Position numbers and translations under genes: made by a program. Shown piece after piece: positions 63,922-64,000 of a stretch of 64,000 nucleotides of DNA (positions are counted from its first letter, which is position 1; every line of letters begins with the position of its first letter). The DNA is taken from positions 1-64,000 of the forward strand of contig CAZTOU010000017.1 in NCBI GenBank assembly GCA_964615365.1. Direction: 5' to 3'. The notes under the pieces were generated by a model. It worked only from the letters and a program-made list of their open reading frames with translations, was not told the origin of the DNA and made no database searches. The stretch comes from CAVXZE01 sp964615365 (GTDB lineage Bacteria; Myxococcota_A; UBA9160; UBA6930).

Positions 63922-64000
63922 TCGAAGCTAGCTCGGTCGGGCAGGATCCTCGATACCCGCGCTCGGTGATCGCTCGGCAGCTCTTCCCACGCTTCGCCGA

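Overview
The window reads as about 64 kb of a GC-rich chromosome from an uncultured deltaproteobacteria-like lineage (Myxococcota, Desulfobacterota or Binatota are the best guesses). The clues are high G+C, tightly packed metabolic operons, many acyl-CoA enzymes and OB-fold/zinc-ribbon (DUF35) proteins. Both a PEP-CTERM and a MYXO-CTERM-like sorting tail occur, as do a class I (archaeal-type) lysyl-tRNA synthetase and a HdrB-anchored succinate dehydrogenase. No rRNA, tRNA, CRISPR array, phage or transposase gene was seen. This placement is inference; no marker gene settles it.

Layout. 0-9.6 kb: a DUF35-fused HMG-CoA-synthase-like protein, a YhhN-like membrane protein, then cysteine biosynthesis (cysK and a 1110-residue sulfite reductase that carries its own electron-input modules), a 7-TM protein and two PNPOx-like flavin proteins. 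9.6-12.1 kb: a plant-chloroplast-like ketol-acid reductoisomerase (ilvC) divergent from ilvY. 12.3-17.2 kb: DUF488, an alpha/beta hydrolase, a quinone oxidoreductase, and a leuC-leuD-decarboxylating-dehydrogenase operon. 17.3-25.3 kb: a broken Tat-exported FAD oxidoreductase, a D-aminoacylase-like amidohydrolase, galM, and an operon of acyl-CoA dehydrogenase plus two class III CoA-transferases. 25.4-31.0 kb: class I LysRS, then an FHA / VWA-FHA / PP2C phospho-signalling cassette. 31-42.7 kb: lipid-type genes (DUF7064-like, acetoacetyl-CoA synthetase, two crotonases), a 7-TM histidine kinase, DUF1848, a nucleotidyltransferase, an ABC-F protein, a DUF385 flavin protein and an HD hydrolase.

42.7-49.5 kb is an island of lower G+C by eye. 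It holds two tandem near-identical 760-residue secreted carboxypeptidases related to eukaryotic Nna1/cytosolic carboxypeptidases. Between them lies a PEP-CTERM protein built from the same beta-sandwich domain that the peptidases carry. A decayed sulfatase follows.

50.2-64 kb: aroK, a PhoD-like lipoprotein, an sdhA-sdhB-HdrB-like operon, a CrtI-like oxidoreductase, a UroD-corrinoid fusion, a second ketol-acid reductoisomerase (fungal Ilv5-like) downstream of hypA-hypB, a second UroD-like methyltransferase and a DJ-1/PfpI protein.

The most unusual points are the two differently descended ketol-acid reductoisomerases (plant-like and fungal-like) in one window, the duplicated exported Nna1-like peptidases with a gene-conversion tract, the all-in-one sulfite reductase, and a phospho-signalling cassette with repeated candidate FHA-ligand motifs. 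All functions are assigned by reading motifs and from memory of families; no database search was run.
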